From: Gammaproteobacteria bacterium
Lineage (GTDB): Bacteria > Pseudomonadota > Gammaproteobacteria > Arenicellales > Poriferihabitantaceae
Length of the DNA: 8,410 bases
Direction of reading: 5' to 3'
Assembly: GCA_024679435.1 (NCBI GenBank)
Contig: JAIBDK010000086.1
Coordinates: forward strand, 1 to 8,410
Numbering within the stretch: the stretch's first letter is position 1; each line of letters opens with the position of its first letter. The translations under genes and the position numbers were made by a program. The notes beneath the pieces are model-generated. The model did not search any database. It was not told the DNA's origin and saw only the letters and a program-made list of their open reading frames with translations. Below are positions 1 through 6,187 of this stretch, piece by piece.

Positions 1-1007
1 CGATTTGCAGTTCGAAGGGCAGAATATTTTGAGTCAGTGGCGCCATCACCAAAATAATACAGATCCATTCGCTCAAACGTCCGGCCAGCAGATATCGGAA
101 TCAGATGCACCGTCCAGTAATGATCCGCCTGAACGCCAATCATTATGTTGGGATAAATACTGAGAAACTCAGCCTTACCATGCTGCCAGGGTTCACTCAA
201 CTCGGTGTTCATTGGCAGCAAACCATCACCAATAGCTCCAGCATGATGCTGTCCTTTACTTCCCTGCCCTGACGCGGATCCTTCAAGCACCAGGGGATAA
301 TGATTTCTCAAAGGAGAGTAGCTATTTAGACCTGGATGGACAAACGGCAGATGATACCCGTCAACATGGTTTTCCTGGGCGAATTTCCAATTACCGTTCA
401 AGATAATTTCCCAGGACGAATCCAAACCTCCATGCCCATACATATCCAGATCAAATTCGTGCCATAAGTTGGTAACTGGTTTAATAAAGGTAGCGAAGTC
501 GGCGGCATCACCGCTGAGGTTTACGAAAATAAGACCGGCAAATAAATGGGTTCTAATTTCCTTTAAGCCATGCAGTGATCGGTCAAAATTATTATCTTGA
601 TGATTACCTTCGCCATTTATATGCGGGGTCGCCTTAAGGGCACCTTCAGAAGTGTAACACCACCCATGATAACGACATGTAATTAGGCCATTTGATCGGC
701 GGGCCTCTTCTACGAGCTTCATGCCACGATGGGAACATACGTTGTGAAAAACCCGAATAGCTGACTGAGGATCCCGCACAACTAATAATGGCATACCAAA
801 AACATCAACCGGCATCAACCAGCCATCCTCTGGCAACTGAGCCTGATTTGCCACGCAAAACCATGTCTTCGCTAAAACCGAATCACGCTCAAATTCTGCA
901 AATCTCTCTGAATTGTAGGCCACGTTAGGCAAGCCCGTGAGCTTCTCCAATGGCGCGGTGAATTCGCTAAGCGAAAACCCCTGTGTATTAGTCAGACTTT
1001 CCGACAA
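1..1007 (-). CDS. Rieske non-haem iron oxygenase, alpha subunit (partial, C-terminus beyond left edge)
   Basis: This is the large subunit of a ring-hydroxylating or N-dealkylating oxygenase, a soluble enzyme that takes electrons from a separate reductase not seen here. The 335 residues in the window hold both metal sites. The Rieske [2Fe-2S] site is Cys91-X-His93-X17-Cys111-X2-His114. The mononuclear iron site is Asp216-X2-His219-X4-His224, within an NWKFAQEN...HP context typical of the family. The third iron ligand, a C-terminal acidic residue, should lie just outside the window, and I estimate some 50 to 80 residues are missing. The start is probably TTG at 1007. An in-frame TGA lies at 1017-1019, no ATG occurs before the conserved core, and GAGGAA (1013-1018) sits five bases upstream. 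The resulting N-terminus (MSESLTNTQ) has normal length for the family. The overall look recalls choline/carnitine-type monooxygenases and aromatic dioxygenases; the substrate cannot be told. Confidence 0.93.
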   Translation of the reverse strand, partial: MSESLTNTQGFSLSEFTAPLEKLTGLPNVAYNSERFAEFERDSVLAKTWFCVANQAQLPEDGWLMPVDVFGMPLLVVRDPQSAIRVFHNVCSHRGMKLVEEARRSNGLITCRYHGWCYTSEGALKATPHINGEGNHQDNNFDRSLHGLKEIRTHLFAGLIFVNLSGDAADFATFIKPVTNLWHEFDLDMYGHGGLDSSWEIILNGNWKFAQENHVDGYHLPFVHPGLNSYSPLRNHYPLVLEGSASGQGSKGQHHAGAIGDGLLPMNTELSEPWQHGKAEFLSIYPNIMIGVQADHYWTVHLIPISAGRTFERMDLYYFGDGATDSKYSALRTAN

Positions 1008-1042
1008 CCTTGTTCCTCAGCAACATTTAGTTGAAGAATACT

Positions 1043-1057
1043 ATCTCGGATTGAGAT
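1043..1057. promoter_or_regulatory. Possible LysR-type binding box (ATC-N9-GAT)
   Basis: ATCTC-GGATT-GAGAT is a perfect 5-bp inverted repeat with a 5-bp centre. It fits the ATC-N9-GAT and T-N11-A patterns of LysR-family sites. It lies 36 to 50 bp upstream of the proposed TTG start of the oxygenase gene, on the upstream side of its Shine-Dalgarno. The motif is short and could be chance. No LysR gene is visible in the window. Confidence 0.22.
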
Positions 1058-1154
1058 TATCCAGAGTCTTTAATTACTGAAAAACATTACCGCAGTGCAG
1101 ACTTCTCCCTCCGCCAATGACGTTTTCAGCTCCTGCTTTATTTGCAAATAAGTT

Positions 1155-1171
1155 GTATGCCACCGGCATAC
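1155..1171. promoter_or_regulatory. Palindrome GTATGCC-N3-GGCATAC, probable operator
   Basis: A perfect 7-bp inverted repeat around a 3-bp centre lies between the zinc-ribbon gene (stop at 1187) and the oxygenase gene, about 148 bp before the latter's start. There is no T-run on either side, so it does not look like an intrinsic terminator. The half-site with its flank (TTGTATGCC) resembles sites bound by GntR/FadR-family repressors, which often control catabolic genes; that assignment is inference. It would suit control of the oxygenase gene. The stretch 1008..1186 otherwise shows no recognisable gene. Confidence 0.45.
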
Positions 1172-1186
1172 TAAAACACAACAGGG

Positions 1187-1315
1187 CTAGACTGCAGCAG
1201 TTCTAAAAATTCGATTTCGGCATTTCCAGCACATCCATATCCATCGAACGACTCCTCTATTTCCCACCTGACTTCGCTCAAGATCCTGAGTATTTCCACA
1301 TTTATCGCATTTCAT
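1187..1315 (-). CDS. Small zinc-ribbon protein (42 residues)
   Basis: A short open frame in the gap between the oxaloacetate decarboxylase and oxygenase genes begins MKCDKCGN and has two CX2C knuckles, Cys3/Cys6 and Cys29/Cys32. This spacing is typical of a zinc ribbon. The second half is rich in Trp and Arg (RWIWMCWKCRNRIF). It resembles the N-terminal zinc ribbon of NrdR (MxCxxCG ... RRxxC..C..RF.T) and less closely Ogr/Delta-type phage activators, but it lacks any ATP-cone or further domain. The ATG at 1315 is preceded by GGAG (1324-1327) at an 8-base spacing, a good ribosome binding site. TAG at 1187-1189 ends it. The four cysteines plus the binding site make chance unlikely, though a short ORF always carries doubt. 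It may bind DNA or RNA or be a metal-binding adaptor. It sits on the same strand as both neighbours and could be co-transcribed with them. Confidence 0.58.
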   Translation of the reverse strand: MKCDKCGNTQDLERSQVGNRGVVRWIWMCWKCRNRIFRTAAV

Positions 1316-1356
1316 TTGTCTCACTCCCACATTGCTAACAGTAAAGACAAGTTTGC

Positions 1357-1380
1357 CACACGCAATAAAGTGCGTATGTG
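1357..1380. other. Imperfect hairpin upstream of the zinc-ribbon gene
   Basis: ACGCA (1360-1364) pairs with TGCGT (1371-1375) around a 6-base loop. Flanking CACA/TGTG can extend the stem across a small bulge. It lies between the stop of the decarboxylase gene (1427) and the zinc-ribbon start (1315), both on the minus strand. No T-run follows on the minus strand, so it is a poor terminator. It could be an mRNA processing or stability element, a protein site, or chance. The stretch 1316..1426 holds nothing else I recognise apart from the zinc-ribbon ribosome binding site. Confidence 0.2.
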
Positions 1381-1426
1381 ACGCAGTTCACAATCAGGTA
1401 ACCCCCCAATGTACAAAATCCGATGC

Positions 1427-2296
1427 CTAGGGGTCGGGTTCCAGAAACGCTTCAATCCATCGTTCATAGTCTCTGGTGCCGTCAAATTTAGCGATCAGGC
1501 TTTTATCTGGAAGCCCCTCCAGTTCCGATGTTGGCATCCCGTTTCTCAAGGCACTAAGCGTGTTGTAGGTCGCCTGTATTGACGCCATGATGGGCTGATG
1601 GCCTTGCAGGCATAAACGAACTCCCATACTACCGAGATACGGTAAATCCATGATGTCTTTTCCTGCTCCACCCAGAATTAACGGTAACTTAGCAACTCTG
1701 GCGACCTTCTCCAGATCGTCTTGGGATTTGATGCCAATCAGAAATAGCGCATCTACTCCGGTATCCTGATACGCAGATATTCTTTCCAGAGTATCTTCAA
1801 TTCCAGTCAACAACGGGGCACTGGTCCGCGCAGCAATCGTCATCAATGGATCCTGTCTCCCCGCTGCGGCAGCTCTCATTTTACCGACCCCTTCTTCAAG
1901 ACAGGTCAACTCAACTTTTCCAGCCGAACCGAATGGGCGAGGCAATACTGTATCCTCGATCGACAAGCCGGATACGCCCGCAGTTTCCAGTTCCTCCACC
2001 GTTCTTTTCACATTCAGGGCATTACCATAACCATGATCTGCATCGACCATGATGGGCAAGTTGCTTGCTCGGTTTATCCGATACGCCTGCTGGGCAAATT
2101 CACTCAGAGTCAAGACAATATGATCTGGATCACCCAGCACCGTTAATGAAGCTACTGAGCCGGCAAACATGCCAATCTCAAAACCCAGATCCTGAGCTAT
2201 TCGAGCTGAAACCGGATCAAAAACAGATCCGGGATAAACACATAGATTAGATTCGAATTGTTTACGAAAAGCTTTTCGGCGGCTGGTCCAGTTCAT
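1427..2296 (-). CDS. Oxaloacetate decarboxylase, PEP mutase/isocitrate lyase superfamily (PA4872 type)
   Basis: This is probably a soluble Mg2+-dependent alpha/beta-barrel enzyme that decarboxylates oxaloacetate to pyruvate. At 289 residues it matches the length of Pseudomonas aeruginosa PA4872. From memory of that sequence, conserved stretches include SVFDPxSARIAxDLGFE (24-40), the metal-binding DADHGYGNALNV (85-96), IEDT (113-116), ARTSA (156-160) and QGHQPIMASIQATY (231-244). His233 aligns with the family-invariant His235 of PA4872, and Arg157 with its barrel arginine. The PEP-mutase signature EDKX5NS is absent (it reads EDTVLPRPFG), as is the isocitrate lyase KKCGH motif, so neither name should be used. 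I start at ATG 2296, preceded by AAGAG at about 8 bases. A longer frame to 2341 would need a TTG and adds unconserved residues. It is divergent from the amidase gene and probably supplies pyruvate and CO2 to the pathway. Related 2,3-dimethylmalate or methylisocitrate lyase activities are less likely. Confidence 0.92.
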   Translation of the reverse strand: MNWTSRRKAFRKQFESNLCVYPGSVFDPVSARIAQDLGFEIGMFAGSVASLTVLGDPDHIVLTLSEFAQQAYRINRASNLPIMVDADHGYGNALNVKRTVEELETAGVSGLSIEDTVLPRPFGSAGKVELTCLEEGVGKMRAAAAGRQDPLMTIAARTSAPLLTGIEDTLERISAYQDTGVDALFLIGIKSQDDLEKVARVAKLPLILGGAGKDIMDLPYLGSMGVRLCLQGHQPIMASIQATYNTLSALRNGMPTSELEGLPDKSLIAKFDGTRDYERWIEAFLEPDP

Positions 2297-2477
2297 GACG
2301 AATTCTCTTTGGCTGAAATATCCAGGACATACCTGGAACAATTAAGAAAGCGCTATCGTATCTGCTACATGAAAACCTGTCATTAACGTTTTCTGATGGT
2401 CTGTCGTTTTTGGAGCAGAACTTTCTAAACAGCAACGGACAAATTTCACCCTCTTCCGACGGGTTCCCCGAAATTTC

Positions 2478-2545
2478 TCTGTCACCCTATTATTTTTGTA
2501 CCCATAGATTAAACGGTTATACTGTGACAGAAACTTTCCCATAGA
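2478..2545. promoter_or_regulatory. Interleaved 8-bp inverted and direct repeats around the amidase promoter
   Basis: TCTGTCAC (2478-2485) and its exact complement GTGACAGA (2524-2531) form an inverted repeat with starts 46 bp apart. CCCATAGA occurs at 2501-2508 and again at 2538-2545 as a direct repeat 37 bp apart. The four elements alternate and bracket the candidate promoter at 2496-2523. The arrangement fits a repressor or activator that binds two half-sites, possibly with looping, but no regulator is identified. Further CTGTC copies lie at 2377 and 2401. This is the divergent region between the decarboxylase (minus) and amidase (plus) genes; I see no gene in 2297..2562. Confidence 0.35.
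2496..2523 (+). promoter_or_regulatory. Candidate sigma-70 promoter for the amidase operon
   Basis: TTGTAC (2496-2501) and TATACT (2518-2523) are separated by 16 bp. The -10 matches consensus at five of six bases; the -35 is weak at three of six. Transcription would begin near 2530, giving a leader of about 33 bases to the amidase ATG. The position just upstream of the first rightward gene supports it. Confidence 0.38.
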
Positions 2546-2562
2546 ATCAAAGAGAAACAAAT

Positions 2563-3957
2563 ATGTCGGAATTATGGCGAAACAGTGCCGCACAGATTGC
2601 AGCACTGGTTTTAAAAAGAGAAGTTAGCGCGGTCGAAGTAATTCAACAAACTCTGGAGCGCCTGACAGTTGTTAATCCAAAAATAAACGCCGTGGTGGAA
2701 GAAATGCCTGAAGAGGCGTTAATCGCAGCAAAAGAAGTCGACGCTTTGATTTCGAAAGGGCGTAACCCCGGCCCCCTGACTGGGGTTCCAGTTACGGTGA
2801 AAATTAATGTCGATCAAAAAGGTCACACAACCACAAACGGCCTTGTGATTCAAAAGAACCATTTTTCTGATCAGGATAATCCGGTGGTCACTAACCTTCG
2901 TAAAGCCGGGGCTATAATCATTGGTCGCACTAATACGCCAGCATTTTCTATGCGCTGGTTCACCCGGAATTCAGTTCACGGCCATACATTGAACCCCCGC
3001 AACAAAGCGCTTACGCCGGGAGGTTCGTCCGGTGGGGCCGCCGCCGCGGTCGCCGCTGGAATTGGAGCAATTGGCCATGGCACCGATATAGCTGGCTCAG
3101 TGAGATATCCTGCCTATGCCTGTGGACTCCATGGTTTACGCCCCACCCTGGGGCGAATACCGGCACTCAATCCGTCTCTCCCGGATCGTCACATAGGGGC
3201 ACAGATTACTGCCGTCTCAGGCCCGATGGCCAGAACAGTAAGAGATGTTCAGTTAGGATACGAAGCAATGACCCAGTGGAGTGATATGGACCCCTGGTGG
3301 GTGCCGGCACCTCATGATTCGGGGAATTGTCAAAAAACAGCCGCTTTGTGCACCAATCCCGATAGCCTGAACACAGCGCCAGAAATCGTTGACGCTTTAA
3401 AAGAAGCCTCCGAATGCCTCAAAGATGCCGGCTGGACAATAGTTGAAACAAACTGCCCACCACTTAGAGAGCCCATGGAGCTGCAACTGGCCCTGTGGAT
3501 GTCTGAGTATCAATATAACAACGGTTCAGCGATTAAGACGGAAAATGATCCGGATGCCAATTTTGTTTATCGGCAACTGCTTGACCGTTGCCATGCCCCA
3601 ACGCTGGCAAGTTTTATGGATCTGTTACAGAAGCGGGTTGGTCTTGCACGAACCTGGCAACAATTTTTAACTCAATACCCCATTCTGCTATGCCCAAACT
3701 CATCACAATTACCATTTAAAGATCAACTGGATGTGGAATCACCAACGTCCTTCAAAGAGGTCATTGAGGCACAGATGCCACAAATTGGCATACCGTTTCT
3801 CAGCGTTCCAGCCATGTCCGTCGCCACAGGAATGCTCGGGGATACGCCCCTCGGCGTTCAGTTGGTAGCGGCGCGATATAGAGAAGACGTTTTGTTCTCA
3901 GCAGCCTCAGAAATCGAATCTCGCAACGAATCCGTCACCATAGCGGAACCACAGTAA
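2563..3957 (+). CDS. Amidase-signature family hydrolase
   Basis: This is a soluble hydrolase of carboxylic amides, releasing ammonia or an amine. The amidase-signature catalytic triad is complete: Lys80 (in PVTVKIN), cis-Ser155 (in PGGSSGG, 152-158) and nucleophile Ser179 (in GTDIAGSVR). The 24-residue spacing between the two serines equals that of known members. The length of 464 residues is normal. Gly is replaced by Ala177 just before the nucleophile loop, a mild variation on the usual GGS. The family also includes GatA, but no gatB or gatC is nearby, so a catabolic amidase is favoured over tRNA amidotransferase. The ATG at 2563 has AAGAGA (2550-2555) seven bases before it. It is the first gene of the rightward set, 58 bp ahead of the next. 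The substrate is not predictable from sequence. Confidence 0.95.
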   Translation: MSELWRNSAAQIAALVLKREVSAVEVIQQTLERLTVVNPKINAVVEEMPEEALIAAKEVDALISKGRNPGPLTGVPVTVKINVDQKGHTTTNGLVIQKNHFSDQDNPVVTNLRKAGAIIIGRTNTPAFSMRWFTRNSVHGHTLNPRNKALTPGGSSGGAAAAVAAGIGAIGHGTDIAGSVRYPAYACGLHGLRPTLGRIPALNPSLPDRHIGAQITAVSGPMARTVRDVQLGYEAMTQWSDMDPWWVPAPHDSGNCQKTAALCTNPDSLNTAPEIVDALKEASECLKDAGWTIVETNCPPLREPMELQLALWMSEYQYNNGSAIKTENDPDANFVYRQLLDRCHAPTLASFMDLLQKRVGLARTWQQFLTQYPILLCPNSSQLPFKDQLDVESPTSFKEVIEAQMPQIGIPFLSVPAMSVATGMLGDTPLGVQLVAARYREDVLFSAASEIESRNESVTIAEPQ

Positions 3958-4015
3958 ATCGAACAGATAAAGACTGACATAGACGACTATAATCAACAGT
4001 ACCAGGAGAAAGGCA

Positions 4016-4900
4016 ATGGAAAAACCGTCAATAGACAAATCAGACTTGCCAACAGTGCCGGATTTTGCTCGGGATCAAACGAGTTTGAGTCAAAAAAATT
4101 CGGATACTGTGATGAATGAATTAATAGAAAATCTCAAATGTCAGGTTGTATTGACCGGAAACATCATTGATAGATTTATCACCCGGGAGAAACAACGGTG
4201 GGAAGTGACTGAGAATATGAATAACATGGTCTTCTCAGCAACAGAAAAAGACCCTGAGGAATCCATGTACATGGAAAACAGGGATCAGCTTGATGATTCT
4301 CTTGATGCCATTAAAGACATACAGAAACAGGACGGAATAGACCACACTGGTCTTAAAGATCAGCTCAAAAACACGTTTGACACCTATCAAAAAATTATAA
4401 TCCGGGCACAAAATATTGGAATAGAACTAGAAGCAGGCACCGTCACGAAAGAGCGTGCCAAAAAATCTCCGGGTCATGGCCTTCAGTTCAAAAAAAGTAT
4501 TATTGACATCGCCCGGGACGACTGCGCCGAGCTTCGAACGGCGTATGCAAAGGTCTGGTGGCGGGTAAGCGAATTGGAATATGTACTCCAGATATGGACG
4601 CAAATAAGAGACGCCTTGCAATCAGCTAGTAATTATCTAAACCAGAGGCGAGATGCACTGACCAGCGCCGCTTTTGCTTCTCCGGACCCAACATTGACCC
4701 AGCAGGCGCTGACCGCTCAGGCTTCCGAACGAGCGGCGGAAGCAAGAAGAATAGCCCGTCAAACGCCCGTTGTGAATAACGCCCTCAACGTCTATAGTCG
4801 GGCAGTAACAAGCATTACCAACGACCGAAATGGCGCTAGACATGCTAAGCAAGAGGCCGAAAGACTTCTTCGCGAATGTGAAGAACAGGACACGATGTAA
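4016..4900 (+). CDS. Uncharacterised helical protein, possible coiled coil (294 residues)
   Basis: I do not recognise this protein. It has no signal peptide and no hydrophobic stretch long enough for a membrane segment, so it is probably cytoplasmic. Composition is rich in Gln, Glu, Asp, Lys, Arg and Ala. Residues 1-30 look disordered. Residues 31-70, 85-140, 160-215 and 226-292 look helical. The last two (VWWRVSELEYVLQIW... and AQASERAAEARRIARQ..., RHAKQEAERLLRECEE) have the charge and hydrophobic pattern of coiled coils. A Trp pair at 181-182 and Trp194 may form a hydrophobic core. Cysteines are 42, 170 and 288, with no metal motif. The ATG at 4016 follows AGGAG (4004-4008) at seven bases, a strong ribosome binding site. 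It sits between an amidase and a two-subunit decarboxylase on the same strand, which hints at a scaffold or accessory role in the same pathway; that is inference. A structural or regulatory protein unrelated to the enzymes remains possible. Confidence 0.85.
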   Translation: MEKPSIDKSDLPTVPDFARDQTSLSQKNSDTVMNELIENLKCQVVLTGNIIDRFITREKQRWEVTENMNNMVFSATEKDPEESMYMENRDQLDDSLDAIKDIQKQDGIDHTGLKDQLKNTFDTYQKIIIRAQNIGIELEAGTVTKERAKKSPGHGLQFKKSIIDIARDDCAELRTAYAKVWWRVSELEYVLQIWTQIRDALQSASNYLNQRRDALTSAAFASPDPTLTQQALTAQASERAAEARRIARQTPVVNNALNVYSRAVTSITNDRNGARHAKQEAERLLRECEEQDTM

Positions 4901-4977
4901 ACCCGCACAAAATATTTTCACACATCCTACTTCCTTAAATCCCAAGCACTGCAATCGTCACACAGTAGTAAAGCTTA

Positions 4978-5511
4978 ATGTCTAAAAATATTTCCCATGA
5001 AGTGGAATTACCCTGGCAGGATCAGATATTTGAATCCCTCAAAGCTGCAAAAATAAGGCAAATACCCTATGTCCCGGATGCCGGGCATGCCAGACTGATA
5101 CAACTTGTACATAATGATCCGGATATGATGCCTATCGTCTTAAGTACCGAAGAGGAAGGCGTGGCCATAGGATGTGGGGCCTGGCTTGGAGGAGACCGAT
5201 CTGTCTTATTAATGCAAAGTAGCGGGGTTGGAAACTGCATCAACATGCTAAGCCTCGTTGCCAACTGTCATTTTCCGTTCGTTACTCTTATCACCATGCG
5301 CGGAGAATGGGGTGAATTTAATTCATGGCAATGCCCTATGGGCAAAGCTACCCGGAAAAGTCTCGAGTTAATGGGTATAACCGTTCACCGTTGCGAGCAT
5401 GAAGACGACGTTAAACCCACTGTAGACGCGGCTCTTTACGGCGCATTCTCCAACGATCAACAGATAGCTGTCTTGTTGTCCCAGAAACTAATCGGCAAGA
5501 AGAAGTGGTGA
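4978..5511 (+). CDS. Thiamine-diphosphate 2-oxoacid decarboxylase, alpha (PYR-domain) subunit, sulfopyruvate/phosphonopyruvate decarboxylase-like
   Basis: This is the N-terminal half of a split thiamine-diphosphate decarboxylase. The 177 residues form the pyrimidine-binding domain. Residues 57-65 (TEEEGVAIG) carry the glutamate cluster that activates the cofactor's aminopyrimidine. Residues 79-90 (MQSSGVGNCINM) and 107-125 (MRGEWGE ... CPMGKAT) match the pattern of ComD, the alpha subunit of sulfopyruvate decarboxylase, and of the front part of phosphonopyruvate decarboxylase. The true 2-oxoacid cannot be read from this. The subunit should be inactive alone, with active sites formed at the interface with the product of the next gene, two bases downstream. 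The ATG at 4978 has only a weak upstream ribosome site (TAAAG), but no other start precedes the conserved domain. A 77-bp gap without an obvious terminator separates it from the helical-protein gene. Confidence 0.9.
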   Translation: MSKNISHEVELPWQDQIFESLKAAKIRQIPYVPDAGHARLIQLVHNDPDMMPIVLSTEEEGVAIGCGAWLGGDRSVLLMQSSGVGNCINMLSLVANCHFPFVTLITMRGEWGEFNSWQCPMGKATRKSLELMGITVHRCEHEDDVKPTVDAALYGAFSNDQQIAVLLSQKLIGKKKW

Positions 5512-5513
5512 AC

Positions 5514-6119
5514 ATGACAGTAACCAGAGCATACACGCTGAATCGTCGAAAAGTAGTTGCGCGATTGCTGAAACAACGAGATAGCAAAGCAAACCAAGAT
5601 CTGTTAATCGTCACAGGACTCGGCTCACCAACTTACGATGTGCATGCAGTCGGGGACAACGACAAAAATTTTTATCTGTGGGGTGCCATGGGTGGCGCTT
5701 CTATGGTGGGTTATGGACTTGCGCTTTCGCGACCTGAAAATCGCGTTCTGGTTATTACAGGGGACGGCGAACAGTTAATGGGGCTGGGTGGATTAGCCAC
5801 TATAGGAATACGGAATCCCGCCAATCTCTCCATCGTAGTGCTCGATAATGGTCATTTTGGAGAAACCGGAATGCAAAGGAGCCACACACATTATGGCGTC
5901 GATCTGGTTGGAGTGGCCCGTTCTTGTGGAATTAATCAAACCCGGGAGTTTTCTGATATGAAAGGCATAGAAAACCTCACTCAGAGTCTGTTTGTTTCTG
6001 AAGGCACCAGTTTTGCCACGATTCGAATAAAACCCGAAAATCATCCGCGCAGCATTCCCACGCTCGATGGCAGATATCTAAAAAATCGTCTTCGTGAAAC
6101 CCTCGGGTTCGCTCCATGA
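5514..6119 (+). CDS. Thiamine-diphosphate 2-oxoacid decarboxylase, beta (PP-domain) subunit
   Basis: This is the partner half of the split decarboxylase. It holds the diphosphate and Mg2+ site: Gly83-Asp84-Gly85, then 26 residues, then Asn112 in VVLDNGHF, the classical GDG-X(n)-N motif. Residues 57-71 (GAMGGASMVGYGLAL) and 116-121 (GETGMQ) are as in ComE and the back part of phosphonopyruvate decarboxylase. The length of 201 residues is usual for the beta subunit. I choose ATG 5514, two bases after the alpha stop (5509-5511), with AGAAG (5501-5505) eight bases upstream; this favours translational coupling and equal subunit amounts. GTG at 5505 or 5508 would overlap the alpha gene and is an alternative. 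The next gene starts 68 bp downstream. The product would be an aldehyde plus CO2. Confidence 0.92.
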   Translation: MTVTRAYTLNRRKVVARLLKQRDSKANQDLLIVTGLGSPTYDVHAVGDNDKNFYLWGAMGGASMVGYGLALSRPENRVLVITGDGEQLMGLGGLATIGIRNPANLSIVVLDNGHFGETGMQRSHTHYGVDLVGVARSCGINQTREFSDMKGIENLTQSLFVSEGTSFATIRIKPENHPRSIPTLDGRYLKNRLRETLGFAP

Positions 6120-6187
6120 TAGTCGTTTCAGATCTCAATGACTGACTAGCTTAACTTTTAACACAGCCTAACTACCTGAAAACCCCA

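Noticed and set aside
1070..1170. Minus-strand frame MPVAYNLFANKAGAENV... of about 31 residues
   Set aside because: Protein-like composition but no ribosome binding site, and the palindromic operator overlaps its start; not enough support to call a gene.
1207..1243. A 13-codon minus-strand frame (MDMDVLEMPKSNF) preceded by GAGGAG, resembling a leader peptide
   Set aside because: It lies inside the zinc-ribbon gene in another frame, and the GAGGAG is explained as zinc-ribbon coding sequence (codons for N-R-G-V).
2342..2605. 87-codon minus-strand frame across the divergent promoter region
   Set aside because: It overlaps the amidase start and the regulatory region, has no protein-like motif and no good ribosome site; likely chance.
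2563..3957. GatA subunit of glutamyl-tRNA(Gln) amidotransferase
   Set aside because: The triad is shared by the whole amidase family; no gatB or gatC is nearby and the context is catabolic.
1427..6119. Phosphonate biosynthesis locus (PEP mutase plus phosphonopyruvate decarboxylase)
   Set aside because: The superfamily member lacks the EDKX5NS mutase signature and matches PA4872-type oxaloacetate decarboxylase; no transaminase or nucleotidyltransferase is present.
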